DNA of 64,000 bases from Spirodela intermedia (taxonomy: Eukaryota > Streptophyta > Magnoliopsida > Alismatales > Araceae): NCBI GenBank assembly GCA_902729315.2, contig LR746269.1, positions 9,770,231 through 9,834,230 of the forward strand, read 5' to 3'. The notes beneath the pieces were generated by a model. That model saw only the letters and a program-made list of their open reading frames with translations, did no database searches and was not told the DNA's origin. The position numbers and the translations under genes were made by a program. Shown here piece by piece: positions 29,948-42,204 of the stretch; the stretch's first letter is position 1; each line of letters starts with the position of its first letter.

Positions 29948-31290
29948 TCATCGTGAATCCATGACGGCGGCGGCCTCAGCGAGGGGCGGGAGGTGCTGAA
30001 CGAGGGGGAGATGATGGGCTCTCATGGCCATGTGGGCGGCTCCCAGAAGTTGTAGGCTCGCCATCACCTTCCTCACCTCATTCGCCAGCTCGATCACGGA
30101 GTCGTCCTCGTGCCCTGCCAATATAGAAGAGCACGAGGATCGTCGAATCGAAGATTCAATGAAGAAAACCGGATCCGGCGAGGCTCAGCTCAGATCGGCT
30201 CCGTTCTCACCAATATCCGCCATCGCCGTCTCCAGAGAAAAGAGGTAGTCCCTGTTGTTCCCGCAGGGCCCGCTGGCCGTGGCGATCTGCCTGAGATGGG
30301 AGAAGAATCAGTTGAAGAGGAAGAAGGAGACACCCAGTTGAAGAACAAGGGAACAAGGGTAGAGAGAGAAAAAGAGAGAGACGAGGCAGCGAAGATGGGT
30401 CACCTCGCCATGTCTTCCAGAGGAGCCGGGCCCAGGTAGTATTTGTTGACCGTCTTATCGGGAGTGGAGGTGAACCTGCAACGTCAAGTGGATCATGAGA
30501 GAATCGCAAAGTCAAAAGGTTCATGAGAGAAGCTCGCTCGGATACTCACACTAGCACCCCACTCACGGTAGACCCCCCAGCATCATCTCCTTCCTGGAAA
30601 AGTCAAAACCAGACGCGTCGGAGAGAGAAAGAGATGAGAACAAACAAAACCACGGAGAGCTTGACGAAGGACTTGCTAGCTTGCAGCCCACCTTGTAGAA
30701 ATCCACGAAGGTCTTGAGGTCGTACTCGCACTCTCTCTTCTCGAGGTACTTGGGGGGAAGCAACGATGGACGAGGAACCATCCATCATCGGTCAAGTCAG
30801 CAGGCAAAGAACATTTTTTTTAACAGAACGAGTGACTGCCGCCAGGAAGAGTGTTGTACCGTAATGGCGGCCTTCTCCTCCTCCGGTCCTCCTCTGACAC
30901 GGTACGCAGCGCCCCACTGGGAGACGAGAGGAGAGGAGAGAAGAGGAGAAGAGAGGAGACCAAGTTAGGGCAGACGAAGTGACGGAAAAGAGAGCTGTTG
31001 GGAGGGAGGGCGGCGCAGAAAAGACCATACTTACACAGACGGCACCTTCGCTGGCCTCCAGGGTGAGGGTTCTGGCGGGGTTCTCCACCGTTCCTCTGTG
31101 ATCCGTGCAAGCTGCAGATGAAGAACGTAAGAACCAGAGCAGCTCTCTCCGGCGAGTAGGTAAGAAGGTTCTCGGGCTTACCGAGTGTGAAGACTCTCCG
31201 GTAGCCCTTGATGCAGCCGACGACCCTCTCATCGAAGTCGAATCCGGGGTTCCATACCAGCGAGCCGTAGCCAAAAACCCAGAGAACCAT
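29948..31290 (-). CDS. GGCT2: Glutathione-specific gamma-glutamylcyclotransferase, ChaC/GGCT2 type (220 aa)
   Basis: Cytosolic enzyme of the ChaC family that cleaves glutathione to 5-oxoproline and Cys-Gly, part of glutathione turnover and of arsenic and sulfur-stress responses in plants. Eight short exons: 31182-31290, 31035-31111, 30860-30916, 30692-30748, 30550-30593, 30404-30475, 30211-30290 and 29948-30114, all in phase. The start [21 protein letters not shown] is diagnostic, with the YGSL loop at residues 8-11. [41 protein letters not shown] and [11 protein letters not shown] follow. The acidic GGPEEE region is where the catalytic glutamate is expected. The C-terminal part has [21 protein letters not shown] and a helix with ANEVRKV. 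Length matches plant GGCT2 proteins. Confidence 0.96.
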
Positions 31291-31847
31291 CGCCGGAGGC
31301 CCCTGAAACAAACACCCAAAATCAGAGTGCATGCCATTGCAGAGGAAGAGGAAGCAGCAGAGAAGGCGGGAGGAGAGCAATGCGGGACGTGGGCCCTTCT
31401 TCTCGGAGACGGTGGGTGGCGGAGATCGTCGTCATCCTCCATTGCTCACCTGAAATCTTTCGGCGAGGCCTACCGGTGGCGGCGGCGAGAATCCTCTGCG
31501 CTCCCCGCTCTGCCGCAGAGAGAGAGGCCCATTTTATGGCGGCGGAGGGCCCAATCCGTTCCGCAGGATACAGAAGATCTCGCGACAAGTGGTCCCCTCG
31601 AAAAGACACTGATCGGATGGCCGTAGTTCCCAGCTTCACGGATCAGGTGGGGCCCACAAAATCGAATCTCGGATATACGACCGGAGGCAGAGGAAGCGTG
31701 ATCCGCGGCCTGTGGACAGAGAGGGGGGATGTCCAGGTTCAGTGAACCCAGATGATCCATCTGCAAAAAATGCCGAATATCTCGCCAGAAGGCGTCCGTG
31801 TGAGCCGAAGTGCCACGAGGCTATTTAACAATTTACTGAAGTTTCAA

Positions 31848-31921
<74 letters not shown>

Positions 31922-32480
31922 TCTCTCTCTCTCCCTCTCTCTCTCTCGATATATATATATATATACACAGAGACATATACATACATACATGCGTATGTGA
32001 ATTTAAATTTATGCAGGAAAACTCTGACGAAACACTAGTCTTCATATTCTTTCTAATATTAGCCACCAAGATGAGTGAAGTCTCAAGGGATCTAGCTCAA
32101 AAGTCAGACCTATTAACCACTATAGTTGAAAGATTAACTGGACTCTGCGAAGCCCTCTATCAAATCCAGAAACCCATGTGAAGCTGGCCTCCCCTCCTCT
32201 CCAAGTTCTGTCAATAGTGGCAGCAGTCACTGCCATCTCCTTGCCACTAGTTCTCCCCGGGATTAGGGTATCACTCTGCCATGCAAACTTTATGTATTTA
32301 TTGTGCACAATCCGAAGAAGTTGACTCCATCTCTTCAGATTTTTCTATCCATTATGAGTGGATTGGGAATTCACTAGGTACTATTGTTAGTTCTTTTGGC
32401 CTTGGCATCTATCAAATGATGTCATTTCCATATGTCAAAGGTTGAGTTTGATGAGGTAAAGAGATGTTGTATAACTTCAG
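31291..32480. other. ChaC-like promoter region and microsatellite zone
   Basis: 31291-31760 is GC-rich sequence immediately upstream of the ChaC-like start. Overlapping open frames there are not recognisable. Beyond 31800 comes a CT microsatellite and then AT-rich sequence. No gene is seen. Confidence 0.55.
31850..31965. repeat. (CT)n followed by (AT)n compound microsatellite
   Basis: About 98 bp of CT with two CCT interruptions, then an AT run from about 31948 to 31965. One of the two longest dinucleotide tracts in the window. Confidence 0.95.
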
Positions 32481-32489
32481 ATAGTGGGT

Positions 32490-35400
32490 GAAGACAAATA
32501 GGAATTTGTGGAGAATGGTCAGAAATTGAAGGAGAAGATTAATATTGAAATTGATAGAAATGATTGAGAAAGGTTATGAGGAAACCTTAAAATCAGTTCA
32601 AGAGTGAGTCTGAGATCATCCTCAACTCTAACTCTAACTTTTACCTAAACAATACCCCAAAATGACTCTCCAAGAGTCCTTATACCCATATGCCTAATAG
32701 CTGAATGGTTGGCTTAATATTAGGCCCCATGCTATCAAGCTTGACAATAACCCCTTAGAGCTCCACCTTGTACCCAAAGTGGAATTCTAGAAATTTTTGT
32801 TAGAGAGTTTGTCATTTTTTTTAGAGAGCTTGTTATAGGGAGTGTTTTCATTTGATTTAAAACCTTCATGGTGCTAATGCTATGGCGAGTACTCAAAATC
32901 GGCTAATTGAGTGATCCATTTGAGTTCTTCATCTAAGGTAGTTGTGAGAAGGTAGGTGTATGTATTTGTTTTCATAGCTCTCTTCAATTGAGACATGTAA
33001 AAATAGGTAGATTTTGACAAATATTAGTGGTTCCACACAATATGCCTGTACACCAATCTCAATAAGAATTTTGAATAGACCAGAATATTTTTGTGTTCAT
33101 TTTTTATTATATTTGTGGTTTAAAGATCTCACGTTTTTATGATCAAAGCTTGATGTAGATCACATAGCCCATATGAAACTCGACCTTTCATTGGTGAAGA
33201 TTTATTAAAGCTTTCATTTCAGCACATTCTAGTTGATTTTTCAACTCCTATAAAAAAAGGTATCCTTGGGGTAACCTCTCCTCCACTTAGGCAATTAATT
33301 TCTATTTAAAATCAGACTCGATGTTTGGCAATAAATCATACATGTCAATCATTCTAAATGAAGTGATATTGGTGGTTGAGTGAAAGCTATGTTCTACCAA
33401 AATTTAGCCCATGATATTCAACAATTCCTTAACTTAGACCTAACATAAGAGAAGCAATAGAGCTAGCTACATTTCAAGACATCTATTTACAAATAGAAGC
33501 TTGTGATTCATTTAAATTTTGTGCTTGTCTTAAAATTTAAAAAGCTTAGTAAATATAATAAATATCTTGTTGTGGTCAGAAATGATAGAATGAATATTTC
33601 CATGTAATTCTCCATCAAGACTGTGTAGTAAATATATGTTTTAATGGAACAAAATAGACGTATTTACTCAATTTGTCTATGAGCATTAAAATCATTTGAT
33701 GCTTGGTACAGTATGGAAGACTTTCAATAAAATATATAGTGATTTAATCCTAAATTTAATGAGAAATAAGCAAAGGCTATAGTAACCTTTGATAAATTGT
33801 ATCATGTCTTGTTAATATAACTCTTAAAAAATTAATTTATGTGTCACCAAGTGACCTGAATGATCTCCTACCACACTATTATAATCTTGTAGAAGGTTAG
33901 TGGAAATCATATCCAAGTTTCATGATAGAATCAACTTGGTTTGATAAAATAAGATATATCAATAAAATTAGTATTTTGACCTCTCACTAACACCTTTTGA
34001 TAATATTTTTTTAATTTTATCAACATTAGATCTATATTTTTTGTTTTTAAGATGTAGAGTCACTAAAATTAGAGGTGATAGTAGTGGACTGCATCAATAT
34101 GGACACATGGTACCCTACAAATGTCAAAGACATAATTTTATGCGTATGCCTAATACTTAATTGTGAACTTAAACCCCAACTTCTTGGTTAGTCAATTCTA
34201 ATGTTCAAGTAAAATCTATTGGTACTCAAAGAAATTTTAAGTTGATATATTTAATATAAATAATGAACTGAAAAGCCATCAAATAACATCATTATTATCA
34301 ACTTCCTTCCATATATTGATTTTTGATGATTATGAGTAGAGAATGTTTGATTAAAGTATACTATTCATTTGTGATTTTATATGACTACTTCTACTACATA
34401 TCTTGAAACATATATTTCTAACTCAAGTGTTTGAAAAAAATAAAATAAGTTTAGTATTAGAGATGTCATCATCGATCTTTTGATCATTTTAAAGGACTTC
34501 ATTTCTTGTTCACTCTATTTCAAAGAATAGTTGTTGAATAATTATATACAAGCTTATGCAAAACTTTCATAATTTGTCACAAAGTGTTAGTAGCAACTTT
34601 TTAAGCCCAAAAAGTCACATAATTCTTAAGAGTTAGTAAGTCATTGTTGTCATCCAATTATACACCTTTGATTAAGACACAATACCTAAGATATTTGATC
34701 ATTGAGCTACCAAATTACATTTATGTGTAACTGATGTTATTGAGTAATTGAAATAATTGAGTAAAATATAAGTCATAGACTTTTGTATTTGTCTTATAAA
34801 TCATATGTCATTGAAAAACACTAATAACAATTTTTGGAAGGATTGAGAAAAGACCTAATTTATCATAGAGTAAAAAAAATTTAAGATATTTTTAAAACTA
34901 AATTATATTATAACAAAAAATTACAATACCCATTGTGAGTCATGAATGTAGCTGTGGGAATCTCATCCTCTTGCATTTAGATCTAGTGGCAAATAAATTT
35001 TAGATTATTTAGAAAAAACTTCATGAAATAAATCTAAAAATTATTCTACCAAAGAAATGAGAAACTAACCTGGTATAATATTTTCAAGGTCATTTTTTGA
35101 CAAATTTATCTCTCCTTTATCATTATTAGTTTTTAACAATTCCATAATTAAAGGTTGTAGTCGTAAGAGGTTTGAATTCATATACAATTTCATCTTGAAA
35201 GATGAAATTATGACTTGTGTTACCATCAATGAGTACCACTATTTACTTGTGATAGATCATATTTTGAATTTTATAATCTCTTATGTTGTTCAACCAATAA
35301 TGAAATATAGTGAAATCTCAATATTAGGGTCAAGATTCTAATTTGTCTTTCAACACCTTAAATTCTAATGATTGCTTTATATCACCCTTAGGGTTCTAAT

Positions 35401-37620
35401 CATCTTCATAAATCAAAAATAGTCATCATTCTTTTTTACATATATAGTTCAAGTAATATTTTTCGTCACAATAGAAGTCAAAATATTTTCTTTTATCTTT
35501 CTTATAATTCAGATTTTGGTCAATCTCCTTGTATTACCAATTTATCTCTAATAAATTTTAAAGATTTTACTTCAACTATTTTATTCTCATAATTAGTTAC
35601 TTTAAGATAAATGATGTATACTCATAGTAGTCACCTCTTATGATACTTATTTCTCTACTCATACTTTACATGTACCTTTTGCTTGTAACTACTTGATTAT
35701 ATAACTTTCAATTTATTATTTTTGGCCTCTATCGTTTAGATAATTTTCATGATTTTACTTAGTAATTAAACCTTTGCACCAATTTTTAATTTAATCCTTT
35801 ATAAAAGCACTTACAATGACTCCTCTAAGATACAATCTAATACACTTGATAATAATTCAAACTCTCACATGTAATCAACCACTTGTCTTTGTTACTTGAT
35901 ATCTAAGAAATACACTCAAACTATTCTAGTTAATTGTCAATCAAATCACTTCCTCAATCTTACTTGTATTTTTCCTTATCTTTGAATGATTCTCACATGT
36001 CCAACCAATAAAATCCAATGAATATTTCATCATTTATGTTGACTCCTTCAGCCCTCAATTGATATGTCTTGATGATCCTTAGAGCTCAAAGTACATATTG
36101 ACACAAAACATTCACCCTTATAAATTGACTCTATTGATTATAAATAACTTCAAAAATCATGCCTTTTTAAAGACTCATTTTCTTTAGGCTATAAAATTCA
36201 ATAAAATCAAATACACTCGTAAAGACTCATTTTCTTTAGGCTACAAGACTCAATAAAATTAAATACACTTGTATGTTTCATCTTCCATACTAACTCCTAC
36301 AGCCTTCAAATGATATGTCGTGATGATCTTTATAGCTCAAAGTACATATTGACAAAAAATATTCACCCTTCTAAATTACCTCTATTAAATATAAATAACT
36401 TCAAACATCAATGCCCTTTAAAAGACTCATTTTCTTTAGGCTGCAAGACTTGATATCTAAAGAATTTGTTGACTAAATATATAAATGTGTTTGGAGTCAA
36501 GTTATTAGCTGTCCCTTCCTTATATATAGTTGCGATAAGCCATCCAAAGAGTTACTAGGTTTGACTTATACCTCCTAAGCATCATTTGTTTGTCATCTTG
36601 TTATTATTAGAATTTGGTCATTGATGTAACCAAGAATACAAATAATCCTAAAGTCTAAAACATAAAGTATTAGGTCATAAAGTAAAAAAAACTGAAAATA
36701 GGACCTAAATACTTATTAGGCTTTAATAAAGTATAAAAAAAGTAGTACAATCTATTTCTTATCATCTAGAATCTATTTCAAAATCAATTCACTTTTTCAA
36801 TTCTATTTTACTTTTCAAAATGTTTTTTACTTTTTGAAGATGTCTAAACTCTTTGGGCCAACATAATGACCCCACATCATAACTCTCAAGGCATTCAATC
36901 TAAGTATTTTAAGTTTCACTCATCTTATGTTCTCTACTCCCTTCAAAATTAAGCACACCTTGTGGATTCAAATGTCTCATTTTGATTTTGTAGAATCAAA
37001 GTTGTCCTCCTTATAGATACAAGGGTTAAAAATCCAGCTCTTTTGATTGAAGACTTAGTTTCTTCTCTAAGTTTTGAGTTTATAGATTCAAACTTGAATC
37101 TTACCATCCCTTGCAACTATGTTGTGTTAATCATTACTTGAGAGATCTCCTTCATTATACTATTTATGGATGAGATGTTCAAGATTTTGACCACCATCAA
37201 AGAAGTCAGTGGAGTTCTTCTTTCAGTTACTTAACATCCTTCTCCAAAATCTCAAATAGTGTAGTACTATTCATGGACATCATGACTCTAATATTAAATG
37301 GTAAGTTCTAAAGACAATTGGTCAAGACAAAGTGGAATTTTTATAAAGTAGTGAAAAATCAAGGGAAAAAAATAATATGGAAATTGAGGGAAAAGATAGA
37401 TAAAACTTCTAAAGAAACTCTAAAATTAGTCCAAAGACAAGTTTGAGAGTGACTTCAACTCTCCCTTTGACTTTTTTTCAAAAGTATCTCACTTACAACC
37501 CCCTCAAGGTTTTTATACATGTACACTTAATAGGCCTTTAGCCCCACTACGTATAGCTGAATTGTGCACTTGGTATTAGACTCAATCTTGTCACACCTAC
37601 AACTAGTTCCCCTCATATTG
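32490..37620 (-). mobile_element. Decayed Ty3/gypsy LTR retrotransposon
   Basis: A long-dead element read on the minus strand; its pol order is protease, reverse transcriptase, RNase H, integrase region, as in Ty3/gypsy. Traces: a retropepsin-like VVLIDGNTSHNFI at about 35180-35250; reverse-transcriptase remains EDEIPTATFMTHNGYCNF at about 34910-34972, VFFNDI near 34808-34822 (matching VFFDDI) and LFGLKKLL near 34595-34615 (matching FLGL); RNase H-like YFNQTFSTHN and SIYGRKL at about 34290-34430; and integrase-end-like QKYSGLFKILIEIGVQAY at about 33030-33110. Stops and frameshifts occur throughout, so there is no coding capacity. Diverged direct repeats at about 32490-32770 and 37330-37620 share similar A-rich starts and the word order CTCAACTCT, CCCC, TTATAC, TAGCTGAAT, ATTAG; they are probably the two LTRs. 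No clear primer-binding site was found. Exact ends are uncertain. Confidence 0.8.
36042..36443. repeat. Imperfect tandem duplication of about 245 bp inside the gypsy relic
   Basis: Two similar copies begin near 36042 and 36288 and share ATATGTC(T/G)TGATGAT, AGCTCAAAGTACATATTGACA and TATAAATAACTTCAAA. AGACTCATTTTCTTTAGGCT occurs at 36171, 36223 and 36423. It sits in the part of the element expected to be gag or leader. Confidence 0.75.
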
Positions 37621-40600
37621 TAATTGTTGACTTCTAATCATTCATAACATTTATAATTTTATCATTGTTTCTAGTTTTTAGCTTAGTAATTTAAGTGACC
37701 CTAAGACAATAGGAGCCATTAATCTACCATTTATTAAAATCAACCCATAGAAGTAATTTTCCTCAACATTATTTCTTTAATTTATTTTTTTCTTCATTTA
37801 CTATTTTTTGAGCTTTTTTCATTAATAATGATTTACATAATAGTTCACTTTGCTTATTTTTTATCTACTTTGGATGTTATTTAGAAGTTAGTTGTTTGGT
37901 TTTTTTGTGAAGTTAAATCTAAAAATGTTTATAGAGGAGAACCCTATTGTTACTTATGTTAAATTCTAATGATTTTTTTTTCATTCATTAATCAATCTTT
38001 TATTTTAGATGTGTAAAATATTTGTCACAATAACCTTTTGATCACTCATGTTATGCTCATTTATGTTTCAAGATATGAGCTTCATCTTGTTTGACTAAAA
38101 AAAATACTTTAGCTTTGTTACACCTATGATAAAAGAAACAAAATAGATGGTTCTAGACATACATCTTCCTTGATGTTCTAATAAGTCTTTATTATCATAT
38201 GTTAATAATTAATTAATAATATAATTGTAACTTTAACTCATGATAATAGACTTATATTTATATTTGAATTTATATAATTCTATTTTTAAAATAAATAATA
38301 AAATAAAATAAAATAAATAGATTAAAAAAGAGGAGAACCCATCAACTAGTCAAACCCACAAGCAAGTCGAAAACACAATTAGGTAGAGCTATGACCAAGG
38401 GGCTCGAATGGCCAAAGATAGATGTGATAAGGGACACATGTGTGTCACTCTCCTTCCATGTCACTAGTGGCCAGCCAAGTATCAGAAAAGTAGTGGTTGT
38501 AGACATATGAGATAGAACTTATTAATCATTAAATCTTTTGTTATTATCTATATATCTCAAAACTCGTAAAATAAATGATGTTAGATTAAATTGGCTTCCC
38601 AAAGGTTTACAATTATTTTAATACATAAAATTTCTTTTTTTATAAGAATGAAATACTCCTTATAATGTTACATTAATAGAGTATTCAAGTATTTATTTTT
38701 CTCCCTTTCATTCAAGTAGGCGACTAGTGAAGGTTTGAATACTACCATAGCCAAAACTCACATTTTTATTTGATGAAATTATAAATTTTCTACAGATTGC
38801 CGGTGAACAATTAAGTTGCCAAAATCACTTAATTATCGACAAAAATCTCATCAACATGATTTAAAAAATATTGTTATTAAAATTATTAAATAATTATAGA
38901 TAAAGAGATCATGAATCCATCAATTAAATCATTTATGATTGACCAACGAACAAGTTGTGGTCAAGAGAAAGATGATTTACCAAGAGACGAGTCATTATCT
39001 CCTAAAAACATATTAGATATGATGAAGAGCCTCATTTTACTATGCAAACTTAAAGATAAAGCTCCCTAAAATATGGCTCACCTCTATCTAGCTCATCTAT
39101 GTCAGGTGACAATTATTCAAGAGTCACAAAGTTGTCATTTTTTTTTTTGTTGAGTGACAATTGTCAAAGATGATTTGATAACTTATTTTATTAATTTCTA
39201 AACTTCACAAGAAGATTTAGAGATTACTCACATTATCTATATTCAAGGAGAGACTTTGAGGCCAGGGACATTATTTTGATAGTCATCTTAGACTTTCAAG
39301 ATTTCGATGTATCGACACCCAATGTCAGAATTCTATTTTATTATTTTTAATTAATAGAATTTCTATCATCATTTTCTAGAGTTTGAAAAGAGATCCAACA
39401 AATTTTTAAGTCATATATTTTTAAGAAAAGCCCTTGAGGATGTAGACATTACACAATAACCATCTAGAACACAGAATTCCAACGATCATTATCGTGAGGT
39501 TAGAACTCTATCTTTCTTACTTTCAACATAGTTTTTATTTAATTTAGTGATACTTCATGTGATTTTAAGTTTTAAAACTATTCTTCATTAAATTATAATT
39601 CTTTTAGCTTTTAAAAAAATTAATTTGACCTATTAAATCATATGTAATCACTAACATAAAAATCATCAAGTAAAACTCTATTTCCACCTAATTCGTGTTC
39701 GTCGAGGCACTAGTCTTCGGCTTACACCTAAGGAGGCAAATCTTTAGAAGTATGCCCTAAAGCTTTCCGTCATAATTAGTCATTAATAACAACAAGATTC
39801 TGATGATATTCATTTTTGAAATCAGAGTAAAAATCTTTAAGTAATCAATGCCATAGATTTGAGTATAGTCCTTGACAAAACTTGAGCAAATGAACCATGT
39901 TTCAGTGGTTTCATTATGTTTTGTTACATCTGTAAATGATTGAGCTATATGAAGATGGTAAAAATCATTTTGGCATTATTGCGACTTGTGGGTTCGAAGA
40001 TATCTGTGATATGTAAAGATCCACAAGTACGGTATCATCTATTATTCCTGTATCAAAGGCTCACTATAGTGGTTCCCCATGGTGGCTCAATTTGCTTAGT
40101 TAATTGCATGTATTTTTATATCCTTGTCTACTTGCTGAAAGTTTTTATACTTTTTAATATTTTTGTTATTTAATTTAACCAGTCAATATGTTCATTTTCC
40201 AAGAAGTGATGCTCACTAGAAAGTTGAGCAAAGAAATATATGAAAAAATGAAAGTATCAATGTCTTCAGCAAGACTTGAACTTGAGACTTATACAACAAC
40301 AAATCTAAAGTGTATATGAGAAGTTATTGAAAAGTCACAAAAGGGGAGAAATCAATGCCACACACTCTAAATGGTGACAAATTAACAAAATCTATGGATA
40401 TAACAACAAGCTTAACATGGCATCCAAGGCTGAACTAGTTACAATTTTAGCACGAGATGTGGCCTTACATTGGAGGGAGGGGTACATAGCTTAAAAATAA
40501 TTGAGTTCTCCACATAACCAGTATTCTCTAGGTCGAAACATGCTATGTTGCACTCTTATTTTTATATATATAAATTTGTAAATATATTTTACATTCATTG

Positions 40601-42204
40601 TTTAATCTAAAAATTATAAAAATTATATTATTTTAGATAAATTATAAAAAATATTACCCAATATTATTTTACATCTCTATGATCGACTTGGAAATTTTTC
40701 ACTATTTTTAGAACTTTTTATCAGATTAGAATTAATTTATTTATTCTAAAATATTTATAAAAACCTAAAAATTAATATTTTCTAATTTTATAATTTTTAA
40801 ATTTACATAATTTATTATACAATGACTAAGTCACGTCATGTTTTTTCTTTTAGTAAAAATTATGAAAAAGTACTCATAATGTATTCATTATACTCTCTAT
40901 TGTAGTGCTCTCCAATGTAAAAAGTTGTTAGCCTCTTGAGTTTACACCTTAATATCGTCTGAATGAAAAAGTAATCATTTTCAAAAAGCCTTCACCATCT
41001 CCTACTATAGATGTTTTTTGAACATCTCAATTAAGCACCCGTTAAAATGGCAGTCACAGTGTCCCTCGCTGTTGAACGAGGTGTGAGCCCTAGTGTACAA
41101 ATTCCTGAATGCCCATGCATCGACCACATTGTCCTGGAGATCCTCAGCTATATCATGTATCCGGCTGGCGATTCACATCAGCAGAGGTCTCCTTCTTCAG
41201 CAAGCAAAAACTTTGCCTGGAAAAACATACTGGGCGGCATGGCAAAAGTGGGTATTTGCTCTCATCCAAAGAACCAAGCTCATCTATTTATTAACAGGAG
41301 AAGAAACTCGCTGCTGTCTCCACAGTGTGCTGGGATCATCCCCTTGAACATCATACCTTGCGATTCGACATGGTCTTCCCGTTGCATCTGTGAACGTGAT
41401 GTTCTATCTCCGGCGTCATATGCGATACAATCTTCGTATCAACAGATCTTGTTTGTCTGTATAAATGGAAATTAGGCACCGCATGAGGATGTCCTATGGC
41501 TTCGCTCGGTTATTCTCTTCTACATCAGTTTCTTCCGTGGATTCTACTAACGAGCTGAAGGAAAGCCCTACGGTCGTGCTCCTCCGGCCGCAACGAGGAC
41601 TGTACTTAATTCGGGCCGTACTTAATGAAAAATGTAGCCATTCTCAAGTTCTTAAGATGGAGAATGGTGGCAACAAATGCGCACGTGTAAGTGATCTCTT
41701 TACCTCCTTTTGGCAAGTTCTCCCCCATGAAGAATGCTGGGTATCTAGGGTTCAGGGGACAGTTGATGAATCACACGACATTCTTCCCTTTCCGGCCTTG
41801 AACAGTAAGATGAGATGAGAAATAATGACTAGAACATAGTTGAGGGATACGCCCGTCAAGCTTGTTGAAGTCACTCTCCACAGAAAAGTGGGGGAGAGGC
41901 AAAGGAATCCTGCTTTGCTATTCTCCGGCCGGAGGAAGATCTGTCGGGTTCTTCCTCCTTACGATTAGATGATAGGGGGGAAAAAAGGGCCTAAAACTCC
42001 TACTTGGAGCTCTAGGCGATCGTTGCCCTCCCTTCACGCGAGGCTCGCTCTTCTGCCTGACGATGCGCTCGTCGATCGGCTTTTGGAGCTCTCGTATGAG
42101 GACTGCATCAACGGGTCACTCATTATATCCTGCATTTTATATGTATAGAAAGGAGCTATCAATTCCTTTGAAACTAGGGTTTTCGGGGGGCGCGTCGATG
42201 GACG
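37621..42204. other. AT-rich, gene-poor region
   Basis: 37.6-41.0 kb is very AT-rich, with stops in all frames apart from short chance openings. It is probably decayed transposon and intergenic DNA, but I could not name an element. 41.04-41.82 kb is less AT-rich and has a plus-strand open frame of 142 codons (41047-41475) and another at 41465-41818, without recognisable domains. 41.85-42.2 kb is GC-richer and likely 3' flank of the kinase gene. Confidence 0.5.
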
